Source of the DNA: Branchinecta lynchi
Taxonomy: Eukaryota > Arthropoda > Branchiopoda > Anostraca > Branchinectidae
Reading direction: 5' to 3'
DNA: 64,000 nt
Assembly: GCA_023053575.1 (NCBI GenBank)
Contig: JAKZAP010000019.1
Span: 4,650,001-4,714,000 of the forward strand
Below are positions 22,325 to 34,425 of this stretch, piece after piece (position 1 is the first letter of the stretch; the number at the start of each line of letters is the position of its first letter). A model generated the notes under the pieces. It saw only the letters and a program-made list of their open reading frames with translations. It was not told the DNA's origin and did no database searches. The position numbers and the translations under genes were made by a program.

Positions 22325-24700
22325 AAATCCAGGCTTCACCTTCCAGATTTTTATTCCGGATTCCAGACAGACATTTTCGTCGAGACGGGTTTGGAAGGTG
22401 AAGCCAGGCCAAACATGTCTGGAAGTCGAGGGTATTGGACACCTCAGATTCCGAATATCTGGAAGGTACCATAGAGGCTATCCATTTGAGAGACTTAACA
22501 AATGTGCATATGTAGTAAGAAAAGGGAAAGTGATTGGCAGTTGTGACTGGGATGCAAGAGATATTTTAAATGCGAAGGGGACGTCTAGGAAATGTTGAAG
22601 AATAGCAAAATTAGCTGCCATCATTAGTGGTGTTTTTTTTTTTTTTTTATCGCCGTTCGCCTTTCACTTTCGTTCGCCATTGGTCTTATTAGGTACTTTC
22701 GATCGCCTTCGCTTCGGCCTGAAGTCTTACAAGGTGTTTTTGGAAGAACGACGACCGGCGTCTCCACCCTTTTTGATCGAAAGCGCAGGCGAACCTCCAA
22801 CGTCGGAGGGTATGAAGTAGGCCGTGCGCTTTCGCCTGTCGATTGAAAATTGCAGAGATTTAAAGATAGAAGAACAGATGCTTCAATACCGAATAACGAA
22901 AGTGGAATTTCGCTCTGAAATGTAAGTAGATTTCGAGAAAACAGTAGAGAATACGAATGGACGAAACCATTCTAAAACAGGGAGAGAAGTTGGAAAACGT
23001 GGGACAATGAAGAAAAGACGGAAAAAGGAACAGCTTTAAGTTTTCTAGAGATTATCTGGATTTTGTTCTAAATTTTTGTTCACTTATTTACTTCTGTAAC
23101 TTCCATGACTGATAATTTAGAAGTTGAACTCTAATTGTTGAAGATGTAATGACTTAATTTCTTTACTTTTGTAACTAAAGCTGATCCAGTAGGCCAAACA
23201 TTGTCTCAGGAACTGGGAAATGTCATCTCTTGATCAAGGAGTGTGTGTTACATTTGACATTGCAAAAGGGATACATCAGCTGAATTTTATTGGAGCTATG
23301 TTTCGGCCCTTCTCGGCAAGGGTCCTCTTCATTCCCACGCCGCTCAAACCGGGAAAAGAACTTCCAGTTTGAGCAGCTTTGAGCCTGAAGAGGATTCTTG
23401 CTATAAGGACCGAAATGTAGCTCTAATAAAATTCTGACGTATCTGTTTTGCACTCTCAAGTATGGTTCGGAGTAAGCTTGGGCTGAAGGAATATTATGTG
23501 TGTGTCGGCGCATGAGGCTGTCCAGCAGAAAAATTCATGGGGAACAATGGGTTCTTTTGGTCATGTCAAATTCAGGTTTTGTTAACAGGTACTGCGAATC
23601 CATGTTTCTCTTTATCGAATTTCCCGTTAAAGTTCAAAGCCGAGTGAGTCAACGTCCCTTATAAAGCGTTTTAATAACCAAACCCCAAGGCGACCTAGCA
23701 ACAACAAAAACGGTTTATAAGCAACGAACGGCTCGAAAGTGCAACGTTGAAAGGCGAACGGCGATCAAAGAGCGTTGACTCCACTCGGCTTTAAACTTTA
23801 GTAGGAAATTCGAAAAAGAGAAACATGGATTCGCACAACATGTGAACAAGACCTGGATTTGACATGACCAAAAGAACCCATAGTTCCCCATTAATATTTC
23901 TGCTGGACAGTCTTATGCGCCAACACACACCTAAGTATTCCTTCAGCCAAAGCTGATGGCGAATCACATTTGAAAGTGTAAAACAGATACGTCCGCTGAA
24001 TTCTATTAGAGCTATATTTCGCCCTTCTTGGCAAGGATCCTCTTCAGGCTCAAGCTGCTCAAATCTAGAAAATGTTTTTTTTTTCACAAGTGGATTTTCC
24101 AGTTTGAGCGGCTTCAGCATATCTTCAACAATTAGAGTTCAACTTCTAAGTTATCAGTCATGGACGTTAAAGAAGTATTTAATTGAACAAAAATGTAGAA
24201 TAAAATCCAGATGATCTCGTGAAAAACTTAATCTGTTCCTCTTTCCGTTCCATCCGACTGAGTTTGTAGCGTATCACTAGAGTAAGTTACTAAGAAGCAA
24301 ATCCAAGCTTTGAACGCACTCCTGTTAAGAGTCGGTCCTGTCATTTAGTATTCTGTACTGTTTTCTCGAAATCTACTTGCATTTTACAGTGAAATTCCAT
24401 TTCGTACTTCAGACTTGACGCATACATATGTATGTTCTTCTATATTTAAATCTCCGCATATTTTCAATCGACAGGCGATGCGAAAGGGAGGAGACGCCGG
24501 TCGCCGTTCGTCCCAAAACACCTTATAAGACTCCAGGCGGAAGCGCAGGCGATCAAAAACACCTAATAAGACCAACGGCGAACGAAAGTGAAAGAAGAAC
24601 GGCGATCAAAAACGCCACTATTATCATGAACATCTGGAAGGGTTTGGCTTGACTATGCAGTAGCTCGGGACGTCTGGTAATCTGGAGGTGAAGCCTGGCT
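22325..24700. mobile_element. Composite element with GGCTTCACCTTCCAG ends
   Basis: Left end CCAGGCTTCACCTTCCAG, right end CTGGAGGTGAAGCCTGG. The host part is 22325-22625 plus 24620-24700; between them lies the palindrome at 22626-24619. The host sequence is the same as in 32310-33060. Confidence 0.7.
22626..24619. mobile_element. Two-kilobase palindromic foldback element
   Basis: Ends AGTGGTGTTTTT and AAAAACGCCACT with ATT on both sides. Pairing continues inward for about 1 kb per arm. Landmarks on the left (ATCGCCGTTCGCC, GTCGATTGAAAAT, GATAATTTAGAAGTTGAACT, TCATGTCAAATTCAGG) recur in reverse order and complement on the right (24590, 24465, 24140, 23860). A spacer of about 150 bp near 23640-23790 is single-copy. 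Each arm contains the CCTTGCCAAGAAGGGCC-type hairpin repeat. No protein is encoded. Confidence 0.75.
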
Positions 24701-24844
24701 TTAAAACTGATCGTGACTTTTCAGTTCGGAAAATTTCCGGATCCCGGTCGAGCCGATGGTCACTTAAGAGAAAAAAAAAAAATGACTGACGCCCCCTTAA
24801 ATAGATGCTATGGGACCATCTACCAAGTTTAAAATGTCTCTACC

Positions 24845-25024
24845 CAGGCCGTATCCAGGGGGGGGGGGGGAGTTGACCTCCCCTCCCCCCCCCCGAAACA
24901 TAAAAAATAACGGTTTTTGTGGGCTTTTCCCTCTGATGTTTTTTGTACTTTTGTCTACGAAAAGCAGGCAATCCCCCACCGAAAGGCAATCCCCCCCCAA
25001 AATAAATTCCTGGATACGGGCCTG
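24845..25024. mobile_element. hAT-type MITE, CAGGCC(C)GTATCCAGG ends
   Basis: Left end CAGGCCGTATCCAGG and right end CCTGGATACGGGCCTG are inverted. TCTCTACC precedes the element and recurs after one extra base on the right, an 8-bp duplication with a small slip. About 180 bp, C/G-run rich, non-coding. Confidence 0.7.
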
Positions 25025-25099
25025 ATCTCTACCCATACGTGACTCGTGCTTCTGATCAGACGGACAGACGGACAAACTTACAATCTCGTAGGTATCCCA

Positions 25100-26550
25100 C
25101 TGGTGAATTTTGGTATTCCACAAATTACCTTTCCTGCTACTGCTTTATAGTACTCGCTTGCTCGTGATATCGAAAACCATAACATTTCTTTTTGAAAACC
25201 GATTCTGTTATCCATTTCCAAAGATTCACAAGCCACGACCAAACCGCAAATATATTCACTTTATTCAGGCTACTAGTTACGCATTTCCTGGTCCCTCTTT
25301 TCATCAATTGTAATTTTGTTGTGTAGTACCACGTACCTGGATTCTGGAATTCCCGTAATGTACTCAAGTCCCTACACATATTCTGGAATATATTCTTACA
25401 ATTTTGTTTTTGTTCTTGCTTAAAATTTAGTTACCATGATCGGTGCGGTAAAGCTTGTCTCACCTTGCTGGTGGCCCTCAACACAGGATTGCTTTGTATG
25501 ACGCGACGCTGATGGATTCAATAGGATCAAGAGTCCAGCATGTGACAATGTTTGAATTCGATTTTCTGGAAATTCGATAAACCGGAAGACCGAAATAGAT
25601 TGGAACACTCGTTCTCTTGATAGCACATCTTGAAAATTAGAGCGAAGTAGCATTGAAATAATATGAAGTCCTAAACTTTCGGTTTTGACGTAATTTAGTA
25701 GACTACCCTGTATGTAAAGCATTTAAGTGTAGGATTGCAGCAAGCTTTGGGGCAGTAATATCACTTCGCGATTATCTGTCTCGCCGATCTCTGGCAAAAG
25801 TTTCCAATACTGTTGCTCTTCCGAAGGCCCTTCTTTCTCCTTTACTTCCTTTTTTCACATTGAGTAATTTCACTCACATCAAAACTACCTTCTTCAATTT
25901 TGCTAAATATCTTTGTCGGATTTCAAAATCTGAGTCGAATTATTTTATGATAGAGACTTATCGATTAAAAAACCCATAGACATCATTACAAAAAAACATG
26001 CCAAGTTTCTTTCTAAAATTCCTCGAATCCGTCACAACCTCGGTGAGGCTGTAGCTGATGGTTGAGTTATTACGCATACGTTTTATTTTTTAATTTTCGT
26101 TTGATATTTGCCTGTTGATCTGTTTCATGCGATACGGCCTTGTTATGTCATAGTTGTCGTTTTATATTTTTGGCCAGTTATGTATGCTTTTACTGCTTTA
26201 CTGCTTTTACTCTCTTACTCTCCGATTTGAGTTCTGTGAAATTATTTGTATTGTGATGGTTAAAGCGAAGGATTTACCAAGTTCTGGGTGAAAGCTTCTG
26301 CGCTTTCCCAGGGAATTGGTAAATTGTAAATAGACACAGAATTCAGAATTGTAAAATAATCACAGATTTGTAAATATGCACTTTTAACACGCACATTTTA
26401 ATATTCGTTATTTTATTTAAATATGTTTGTCGTTTCAGTCAGCATCGTTCTTTCTGGTTTTCTTACATATCGTTGTATGTTTTGTCGGTTCCGCATCACT
26501 TTTCTGTTGGCATTGCGTTGGATTTTATGATTTAGTTGCTTGTTTTTCGC
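25100..26550. other. No gene recognised (intronic)
   Basis: Open frames on the minus strand at 25137-25379 and 25420-25722 have no motif I can place and no supporting splice context. Confidence 0.4.
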
Positions 26551-26551
26551 T

Positions 26552-26720
26552 GAGGACGGTTTGCCGGAAGTTCAACCGAAATATCCGAGCTTCTATTTAT
26601 CCCTCGCACATCATCCTAGAGGGATAATTAGCTGATCAATAAAAAACCCCGAAAATCACGGTTTTCTATTTTTTTCGTAATGAATGGTCAGCTTGGCTTC
26701 AAACCTTATATTCTCCGATT
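26552..26720 (+). repeat. Dispersed repeat shared with 51495-51572 and 51957-51988
   Basis: GACGGTTTGCCGGAAGTTCA through CATCCTAGAGGGATAA matches 51495-51572 in inverse, and ATGAATGGTCAGCTTGGCTT (26687 on) matches 51957-51988 directly. The two parts are adjacent here but rearranged at 51.5-52.0 kb. Confidence 0.6.
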
Positions 26721-26759
26721 TCTGGAGGAACTAAATGAATTGAATTGAATTGTCGGCAT

Positions 26760-28845
26760 CCATTTCTGTTTGTTACTTTCGCAATCCGCAGCAGTTCCGC
26801 TGAACCAGTGAGTCGGTGACTTTGCTTTCTTGAATTTGATTTCTGAGATTCAAAATTAGGCGACCAGGTGCGAGCAGTAGCCTATCATTTGCAAGGTCAT
26901 GACTTAGCTTTCTCAGAGCTGTAAGACAACAAAAGAAAACCGTCCTAAATATCTACAAATAGCCGTCATGACCCACTCAGTTTATTTGTCGGAAGTGTCA
27001 AGGCTAGTTTTAGTAACTTTATTCTTAAACAAAGGTGTTGTTCTTTGTAATATTGAAGTTCAGTAGTTGGGTGGAGCTATGGGATGGGTATCAATGAAGT
27101 ACCGTACGCTCGGATGTGACGCAATCCGGTCTTATTCAGCATAAATAAATTTTTTGTTTCGAGTCCTTAGCCTAAAAGGAAACAGGAAGGATTTTCACGC
27201 TCTAGTGATATACCAGTATTGTGAAATTTGGTATTGGGCCTAGTTGGGTGGGTACTTAGTTTGAAAAAAAAAGGGTGCTACATTTCTTAGGTTCTTGTGG
27301 TTGAAATATTTAAGTTTATTTAGAACGTTTTGTAGCCAGTCAACACCACCTAGGTTCTTAGCGATATTCTTTTTTAAACCCTATTTCACAACTTGACGAA
27401 AGGCTCGGTCCCAGGACAGATAATATATCATGATAATTTTTATATTTATTTCTGACTATTTTTCCTAATTTTAAATTTTGTTCCAAAACACCCTGGTAAC
27501 ATATTGCGAATTAGCTCGGCCACAGGACTGGAATCAGTAGATTTCGGCATATTTCTTATGTTTGTATTTGTTTCTATTTTATTATTTGCTTTAAATTGTT
27601 TGCCCTCATTGTATTTACGGTATTATCTTGTTTATAGATTCAACGTTCACTTCATCGTAGGCTACATAGATCCCCAGTATAAATATGTATGCCAGAAGAC
27701 TGATGATTCTGTTTATAAATTATAGAGAGGATGAGGGTAAATAAAGGAAGAGAGAACCCAGAACCCAAGCTAGGTGAGGCTCGGGCAACATAGCAACATA
27801 GAAGAAACGGAAATGGCAAGACCCCTGAATGGCGAGTCATTACAGGAAATTTGCTGGTCATAGTACCGAACAGTCAATTGCCACGGTTTTTCGATAATAA
27901 TAAACTGGTGTCAAGGTCCTGTGATCGCGATTCGCGGAAACTGAGGCAAACTTCGGTAGCCTGCTGACAACCACAATAATACGCACAAAAATACGCATGA
28001 AAACGAGAAGGGCGGTTTGACGTGAGTGAAAGTTTGGGTTAACTATAATGGCTAAAATAGAGTTGCGTGGGAGTTGTGTTCTGTGTCATTAGCAAGGTTA
28101 AAGTACTGAAAGTACGACATTTTCGCTTTGCCAGGTAGCAAGCCGGTTTCTGGACACGATTTTCGATTGTGAGATGAAAATTTGGTCAAACTTTTATCGG
28201 AGTGCGATTTTTCACTGTCCGTGTGCAAACAGGATCATTGACTGAAATTATAGTCCATATCAAAATATGGGCATGCTCCCAAAACAATCTTCGGTTTCTA
28301 ATTGCCGCAAACCTACCCTATGTTGTTTGAGTTCAGACATGAAATATTCTTCTTTTGCATAGCACCATGTTCGAGAAACAACAGAAATGAAAATGAGAGG
28401 TGAAATCGGGTGAAGTTCAAAGTATTCAGAAAGATGCACTCGTTGCACGATGGAATAAATAACTCTCAGACATGGCATTGCTGATGATTCATTGGTTATT
28501 CGTTTGGAAATGGCATTCATTTACAAATCTCGACGTAACCAAACTTTGTCTAGGTTGTGAGCAATGGGTTAAGCACTTACTAGTAGCAACCGGAAGTTTT
28601 GTTGGTAGTTATGATACTTTGGTGAAAGTGAAAGGCATCACGAAATATAGACAAAGGTTCGTTTTAAACAGAAACAGTTTATATGGACGCTTTCTTTAAA
28701 ATAGTGAAACCGAGTTGGTAGTAAATATTTTTCGTACATATTTTCGTCTTGGTGTTGTTTTGTTGTTTCCATGGCCCGCTGTGCTTTTACGGAATAATCT
28801 TATCTTATCTAATTCTTTCAGACCAAGCTGCCTATGAATCATCTA
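26760..28845. other. No gene recognised (intronic)
   Basis: AT-rich sequence with short open frames on both strands; nothing supported. A minus-strand frame at 28520-28260 has normal-looking composition but no recognised family. Confidence 0.35.
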
Positions 28846-28849
28846 CAAA

Positions 28850-28935
28850 AAATTACTCCGGACAGGAAAGTCAGCTAAGATTTGCTGTAGCGCTGTTTTG
28901 GTCCTTCTTAGCAAGGGCCCGATCAGGCTGTAGCT
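28850..28935 (+). repeat. Hairpin-motif repeat fragment (CTTCTTAGCAAGGGCC)
   Basis: Contains GTCCTTCTTAGCAAGGGCCC and GATCAGGCTGTAG, a diverged copy of the TTTCGGCCCTTCTTGGCAAG family. Other copies: 5500-5570, 6190-6250, 23285-23420, 24000-24060, 29600-29720, 58600-58680. Confidence 0.5.
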
Positions 28936-29595
28936 AGAAGAATTCAACATGTAATAAACGCTGTTTCTTTTCAGTATCAGCATGGCGCAAGCTCATCCAC
29001 TGCAACGTCTCTTTTCATTTTTATTTCTTTGCTTGCTCGAAATTAGTTTGCTACGTAGGACAAGCATGTATTTCTGAAATCTTGGTTGTTGGTATTTATG
29101 TTGACCCACAGGACACGTTAGGTTTGTGCTTTAGCAGAAGCTGAACATCGGACTAGGATCAATAAGGAATTGAACTTACATTAGGACTACCTCAAAACGG
29201 GAAGTGACCTACCAGCTAAAATTCCTAGCCGTTCGACTGTATTCTTGTAGGGACTAGTTGATGCAGTAATTTATAATTCTGACCCGCCGGCGCTTATTTT
29301 TTGCCATTTTGAGTTCCAAAAGAGTTCGAGGCTCGTACCCAAAGAATTCTTAATTTAAGTTTTTATTTATTTTTGTAACAGACTGGTTATTTTTTTTTTT
29401 TTTTTTTTTTTAACCTACTATGTAAGTTCTTTAAGTAGGCTATCCCAAAAATGTGGATCTTACGAACATATTTGCATTTTACTCATTGTACCGTAATCAG
29501 TACAGTGACAATCGTTCAAGTAACAAGACAGGGGTGCATTCATCGACAAAATGACGTACCATTACTCAATAAGTGAATACGTATTACAAGAATAG

Positions 29596-29725
29596 TTTCC
29601 CACAAGTTCATTTTTCCAACTTGAGCGGTTTTGAACCTGAAGGGGGCCCTTCACAAGAAGGGCCAAAATAGAGCTCCAATCAAATTCAGCTGACGTATCC
29701 GTTTTGCACTATCAAATAAGAATCG
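29596..29725 (-). repeat. Hairpin-motif repeat, well-preserved copy
   Basis: Reads GGGCCCTTCACAAGAAGGGCC then AATAGAGCTCCAATCAAATTC and CTGACGTATCCGTTTTGCAC. The order (hairpin, AGAGCTCCAAT, GACGTATCCGTTTTGCACT) is the family pattern seen in both arms of the 2-kb palindrome. Confidence 0.6.
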
Positions 29726-30344
29726 TACCAACAAAATAATCAATTTGATTATCGCCCAAAAGCAAGTGTTGATCACTAAAAACCTATAGGCTACTTGGAG
29801 AATACCTTTGTGAAGACTGGTTAGGTATTGTTATGTCGAGCGCAGTTGTTTCATGGGTTATACATGCAAATTTGATTGGGTTAGGTCATGTCATAAGAAT
29901 GGCTTAAGGAGCAGCTCATCATTTTTGTACGCCCCGTACATGGAACCCATTGCCAACTATGATATGTGTTTGAAATCATCCTTTCTCATAATGAAGAAGA
30001 TGGGCTGTTTTGGTCAGGTTAAGGAACCCGTCAGCCCTTGAGATCCTCCGAGCTGAAACTCAGTTTTAGAGATGAGCATAACATTTGCATAAGTGGTATC
30101 AGTTGATCGGAATTCCGAATGTTGATGTCTGCTGTAACTGTATAATACGTCTTTAAAGTGGTATGAGTGGAATCTGATGTAAGTCGAAATGACAGGATAA
30201 AGTACATATTGTATCAGAATATTCCGTGAGTTTCGCTGAGCATTGATATTCGGGTCAGTCCTGGGTAGACGGGAAATTCAAGGCAGGGAAAAAATAGACC
30301 TATGTTGCCTGGGCAACGTGAAGTGTTGCAGAACCTGTGCTAGC

Positions 30345-30460
30345 AGCGACCACCCACCCTCCGCCCGTTTGCATCGGGCAGGGCATCGGGAATCTCTCCG
30401 ACTGCGCATGGTTGTATTACAGAGATGGGGAGACGGCGGTTCTTGTGCGTATTGTTCTTG
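30345..30460 (+). repeat. Dispersed repeat shared with 10490-10605
   Basis: CGTTTGCATCGGGCAGGG ... GGTTGTATTACAGAGATGGG resembles 10490-10605 in order; unclassified. Confidence 0.4.
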
Positions 30461-30469
30461 GTTGTATAC

Positions 30470-32300
30470 TGTGCTTGTTTGTGGTTTTGGTACGAAGTTA
30501 CGGAAGATATTGTGAATGAAAAACGTCAAGGAAACCATGGAATTCTTTCAGCTCGCTGGCGACCTTCAGGTCAATTTATAGCCTTGTCGCTTGCAAGCGA
30601 GAAATAAGTTAAGAAGCAGAACATTGCAGCGTCTAGATGAAAACCCATTCTTTGCCTACCCTTGCTGAAGAAAGCCGGCAATCACTCGGCTGGTGCATCA
30701 ACCTGTGCGAACAGATTCGTTCCAGGCTGTTTATTCTATGGTCGGACTTTGTCTGTGGTTGCAATGAGTCAAGGTGTGGCTGCGCCATCATCCGTGAAGT
30801 TCAAGAAAAAAAGGAGAATTATCTGTGCCTCTGTAAAGTCTTCTTTAAGCTGGGGGACTTCCTTCTGAGAGCCAGAAACGGAGATATTATACTTCTATTT
30901 ATTATATAGTTAGAATGAGTGCCATTAGGCTACAAATCGAGGCGAAATACGCGCCAACAAATTAAACTGTGCACTCTCGGTTGTTTTATATGCGTAAAAT
31001 GGCCTTCTGCTTATTCATTTCTCGTTTACTTCTTTCATTAAAAATGCTTTTTATGACCGTTTTATGGATGCAATATGCATGTTTGATTCTTGTTTAGCCT
31101 ATACTTGAACGTCATAAAACTTCTTCTGCGTGAACGCTGTTTCTCGGCAAGGGCACAAGACTGGTTGTTGCATATTCTCCTTGTTTGGGCAAGTCATAAC
31201 TGGTTCTATATGAAGTTTGAGGCTATATAGAAAATGCAAGGTGCAGTGTAAACTCAGTTATGGAATTTAGCTCTGAATTTCGCAGCTTGTAGAATGACAT
31301 TACCCCAAGAGGTGGTGCCCCTAGGTTCTGAATGTATATCAAACTCCTTCAAGATCCGAACTTCCATAGCGTTTTGCTTTGGACCATGCTTGGATCCCAC
31401 CCTGTGGCAAAGAGCTATATGCGGGGTCTGTCGGCTCTACCTCGGCCTTCAAAGGGCAGATTGCAAATGGTCTCTACCAGACTACTAAATAAACTAGATT
31501 AATAAAAAAAACCAGCGCACGACCTTCTCCACTGCTTCCTGGCGGAAGATTGAAAATTAGTGTCTTTTTCGGTGTCTTATGTATTTTTTTATATTTACTC
31601 CGCTTTTTCGAAATGGCGGGTTACAAATAAATTACTTATATACTTAATTGTCAGATTGCTTGGTCCCGAACTGTTTATCTCCCTGGCTGCTGACAGGATA
31701 TCCAGGGATTCAGAAGAGTTGGGATTATTTTTTTAGGATCAAAAGTAAAAATACTACACACTGAAACAGTTCCCGTGTGATTTCTCTGTGTTTGTCTGAC
31801 ATAATTATAGTAAAAGGTTATCAAAATTAGAAAAGTAATTGTGATTACTAAGATAATTTGACGGCATATTCGACAAGAGAGCCGGCGGAATGTCTGGGGT
31901 TGTAGAAGGATGTATTTCAAGTCGTAGCAAAAATAAAGATTAAGATAAAAATATGAAGTTTCTAGAGAGTTTAAACTAAGCGAAGCAAATAATTAAGTAC
32001 CATCTTGCTGACCCTTCGACTGCAATTCTCGATCGCCAATGATCTGTTCATACCTCAAATCTCGCTTGCTACATTCCGTTGTTAGAGGCATTTGCTTGAC
32101 AATGCCTGATTTTCTGTGATTTTTAGGTTGTTATCTTTTACTCCATCTATGGTTTCATGAACGTGACATTTATTTATTCAATTCTTTCATATCTGTGTGC
32201 AAATTAATTAGTTCGGTTCAGTGCACACTGTGGATGATAACCCTTCACTCCCCCTGACGCCTCCGTCGCGACTATCGATACTGATAGATATGCAGGTAGC
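30470..32300. other. No gene recognised (intronic)
   Basis: Only short overlapping frames; no repeat end or splice-bounded exon recognised. Confidence 0.35.
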
Positions 32301-32309
32301 AGCAGAAGA

Positions 32310-33060
32310 CTAAAAGCCAGGCTTCACCTTCCAGATTTTTCTTCCGGATTCCAGACAGCCGTTTATGTCGAGACGGATCTGGAAGGTAAAGCCAGGCCAA
32401 AAACGTTTGGAACTCCGGGGGATGTTGGGCACCCCAGATTCCGGATATCTGGAGGGTACAATAGAGGCAATCCGTTCGAGAGACAGAAGAAATATGCAAA
32501 TCTTGGAAGAAAAAGGAAAGTGATTGACAGTTGTGACAAGGATGCAAGGAATATGTGAAAAGCAAAGGGGACATCCAGGAAATGTTGTCGAATAGCAAAA
32601 TTAGCTACCATCATTAGTTGCGTTTTTTGCCGTCATCCAGTTAACCGACCTGCGTGATTTCTCTCTATAAGCCGTTTTCTTTCTTCGGTTAACCGACCTA
32701 AATCCTTATAAGCTATTTTTTCGTCGCCGTTCTTCGGTCGGTTAACCGACCTGTGGACTGAGGTCTGAGCTTCATCCAACCGACCTACGCTCTTGGCACG
32801 GCGCGAAGTTCAAAATTCTTATTGGAGAGATAAGCGCCTGCGACTGGAAGACGCCATTTTTTCTTATAAGCCGTTTTTTATAGCTCAGTCGAACCGACCG
32901 GCGAGACGAAAAAACGGTCAATAGTGGCAAGTAGGTAGGTTAACCGACTACGGAGGAAAGCCAAAAAACGCAACTATTATCATGAAGATCTGAAAGGGTT
33001 TGGCTTGACTATGCGGTAGCTTCGGACGTCTGGTAATCTGTAAGGTGAAGCTTGTCTTTA
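32310..33060. mobile_element. Composite element with GGCTTCACCTTCCAG ends, second copy
   Basis: Same left 300 bp as 22325-22625 (e.g. CAGATTCCGGATATCTGG) and same right 85 bp (GGGTTTGGCTTGACTATG). At the same internal position the other copy holds a palindrome; this one holds the 360-bp GGTTAACCGACC element. It ends about 10 bp before the host exon's donor. Confidence 0.72.
32616..32975. mobile_element. AGTTGCG-terminal element, GGTTAACCGACC core (copy 2)
   Basis: Ends AGTTGCGTTTTTTGCC and GCCAAAAAACGCAACT with ATT on both sides. Exactly 360 bp, as the copy at 11422-11781, and similar throughout. Nested in the composite element. Confidence 0.78.
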
Positions 33061-33070
33061 ACCAACTTAC

Positions 33071-33339
33071 TTTATCAATGTCGGCAGGGTAGATAGCGAT
33101 AGTTTGATGCTTCCGGCAATGTCACCCAGAAGAGCTTGATTCCATAGACTTCTTGCCAAATGAGGATGATCTAATAGCAGATGGTCAGAATAACTATCAT
33201 TTCCGGGTAGAAACGGCAGACCCCAGAAAGCCTCGGCATTGTAAAGAACGTTCCGTGATAAGAACGGAGCCAGTGTCGTCCCAGGGATTGTTAGGGGTGG
33301 AGCGGCGTAGTCGAAGAAGCCGTCATCGACTTCCAGGAA
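33071..33339 (-). CDS. Internal exon of the same DUF288/STELLO-like gene
   Basis: This 269-nt exon is bounded by a TTCTGTTTCTAG acceptor and an ATAAA/GTAAGT donor. It starts in phase 0, matching the phase-0 end of the exon at 49946, and leaves two bases (AA) that pair with the single base opening the exon at 17648, giving Asn. The peptide contains FFDYAAPPLTIPGTTLAPF and YNAEAFWGLPFLPG. These align by eye with the family's usual D-x-x-APPV-LP-G-T-PFNSQNT and AFWGLLLPV blocks. Where relatives typically have a DIWRGYWAQRLLW-type motif, this exon reads SDHLLLDHPHLARSLW: the terminal LW survives but WRGY is lost. No long ATG-started ORF marks it; it was found by predicting what was missing between the flanking exons. 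Confidence 0.82.
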
Positions 33340-33344
33340 CTAGA

Positions 33345-34030
33345 AACAGAAGTAGCTTGTTAATGGTTTAATAGCTCGTACCAACATTGGTTTAGAGCTG
33401 AAAGCACTAAGGATACAAGAAATGGGATATATTTCGCTTCGTCAAGATAAGTTTTGGACGCAGGGAGTAGGGTAAGGACTGGACAGAATTCCGGGGTGTC
33501 TAAAACCAGCCGGAAAAGACGGGAAGCTTCTGTTTTTCAGCAGAACTCAAGAAAGCTTAGACGAGAAGGTGCTAGTGTTAGAAAACTGTTCGTCAGATTA
33601 TGCTTTGTCCAAAAATTGAGGAGTCTCTATTCCACAGGCTTCTCAATAGCTTGGTGCATGAAGCCGATGGTTGCGGGTGCAAGTCTTGCTTCAGAACCCT
33701 TTTGTCCTTCAGTTCACCGCTGCTCATTCACTACCAGAGAGGTCAGAGAATTTCATTTTCGAGGATCTGCTTAAACCCTAGTTCAAGTTCCTTCATGCAT
33801 TATAATATAAGATGAGATAAGATTTGTTTCCGTAAAAGCTCGAAGGGCCATGGAGACAACAAAACATAACCTCAACAACCAGTTATACAAAATTATCCCT
33901 GTGAATAATTGCTTCCTTTTGCCTTTTATATCATTCTTTGATATATATATATAATGTATATAAATTACGGATGCATGATTTGGTCTAGTAATTGTACGTG
34001 TAATTTCAAACGAGTGCAGATTCAGCAAAA
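33345..34030. other. No gene recognised (intronic)
   Basis: Contains plus-strand frames of about 70-105 codons at 33454-33815 that overlap one another and match nothing I know. Confidence 0.35.
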
Positions 34031-34035
34031 TTAAG

Positions 34036-34425
34036 CAGTGAGATTAATCGGTAAGTATGATACAGGAGTTTTAAGGAAACTTAGGATTTTGAAGGTAGGT
34101 CAAATGAAAGATTTCCAAATTGGTATTTTTGTGTTTCAGGGCCTGAATGGTTTCGCGCCTGCTGTTTTTAGTAATTTTTTCGTTTTAACTCATTTCATCA
34201 CGGACATGCTACGAGGCATGCTGGAGACCTGGTAAGTGAGCCAAGAAGTACGGTTCGTTCTAGACATGTGGCAAGGCATTCAGGTACGGTGGTCTGGAAT
34301 ACCTTTCCAGACTCAATTCGAGGAGGCAGAAATGTACCGCAATATAAAATCGGCTAATGAAACATCTCCTTGAGGGTAGTTGGTGAGTGGAGGTTTGGAA
34401 GACGAGAGAGGACAAATTAATTAAT
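34036..34425 (+). pseudogene. 3' end of a LINE (L2/CR1-like) ORF2
   Basis: Encodes LRKLRILKVGQMKDFQIGIF followed by FQGLNGFAPAVFSNFFVLTH and, in a shifted frame, VVWNTFPDSIRGGRN. This is the typical C-terminal tail of L2/CR1-group LINE proteins (two-helix block, F-x-N-x-F, then WN-P-x-x-IR). Frames shift near 34235. The copy runs into a TAAT repeat (ATTAATTAATTAATT) near 34413-34430, a usual 3' tail for such elements. Only the last ~110 codons remain. Confidence 0.65.

Larger units (their letters stand above)
17649..33070 (-). other. Intron of the DUF288/STELLO-like gene, 15.4 kb
   Basis: Defined by the splice sites of the two flanking exons (GT at 33070-33069, AG at 17650-17649). Its content is almost entirely mobile and repeated DNA: hAT MITEs at 18.4, 21.5 and 24.8 kb, a C/G-rich repeat at 18.8-19.8 kb, a duplication with snap-back repeat at 20-20.7 kb, a 2-kb palindrome at 22.6-24.6 kb and a composite MITE at 32.3-33.06 kb that ends only a few bases from the donor. 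From about 25.1 to 31.9 kb I see only short hairpin-repeat copies and no gene. Confidence 0.75.
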
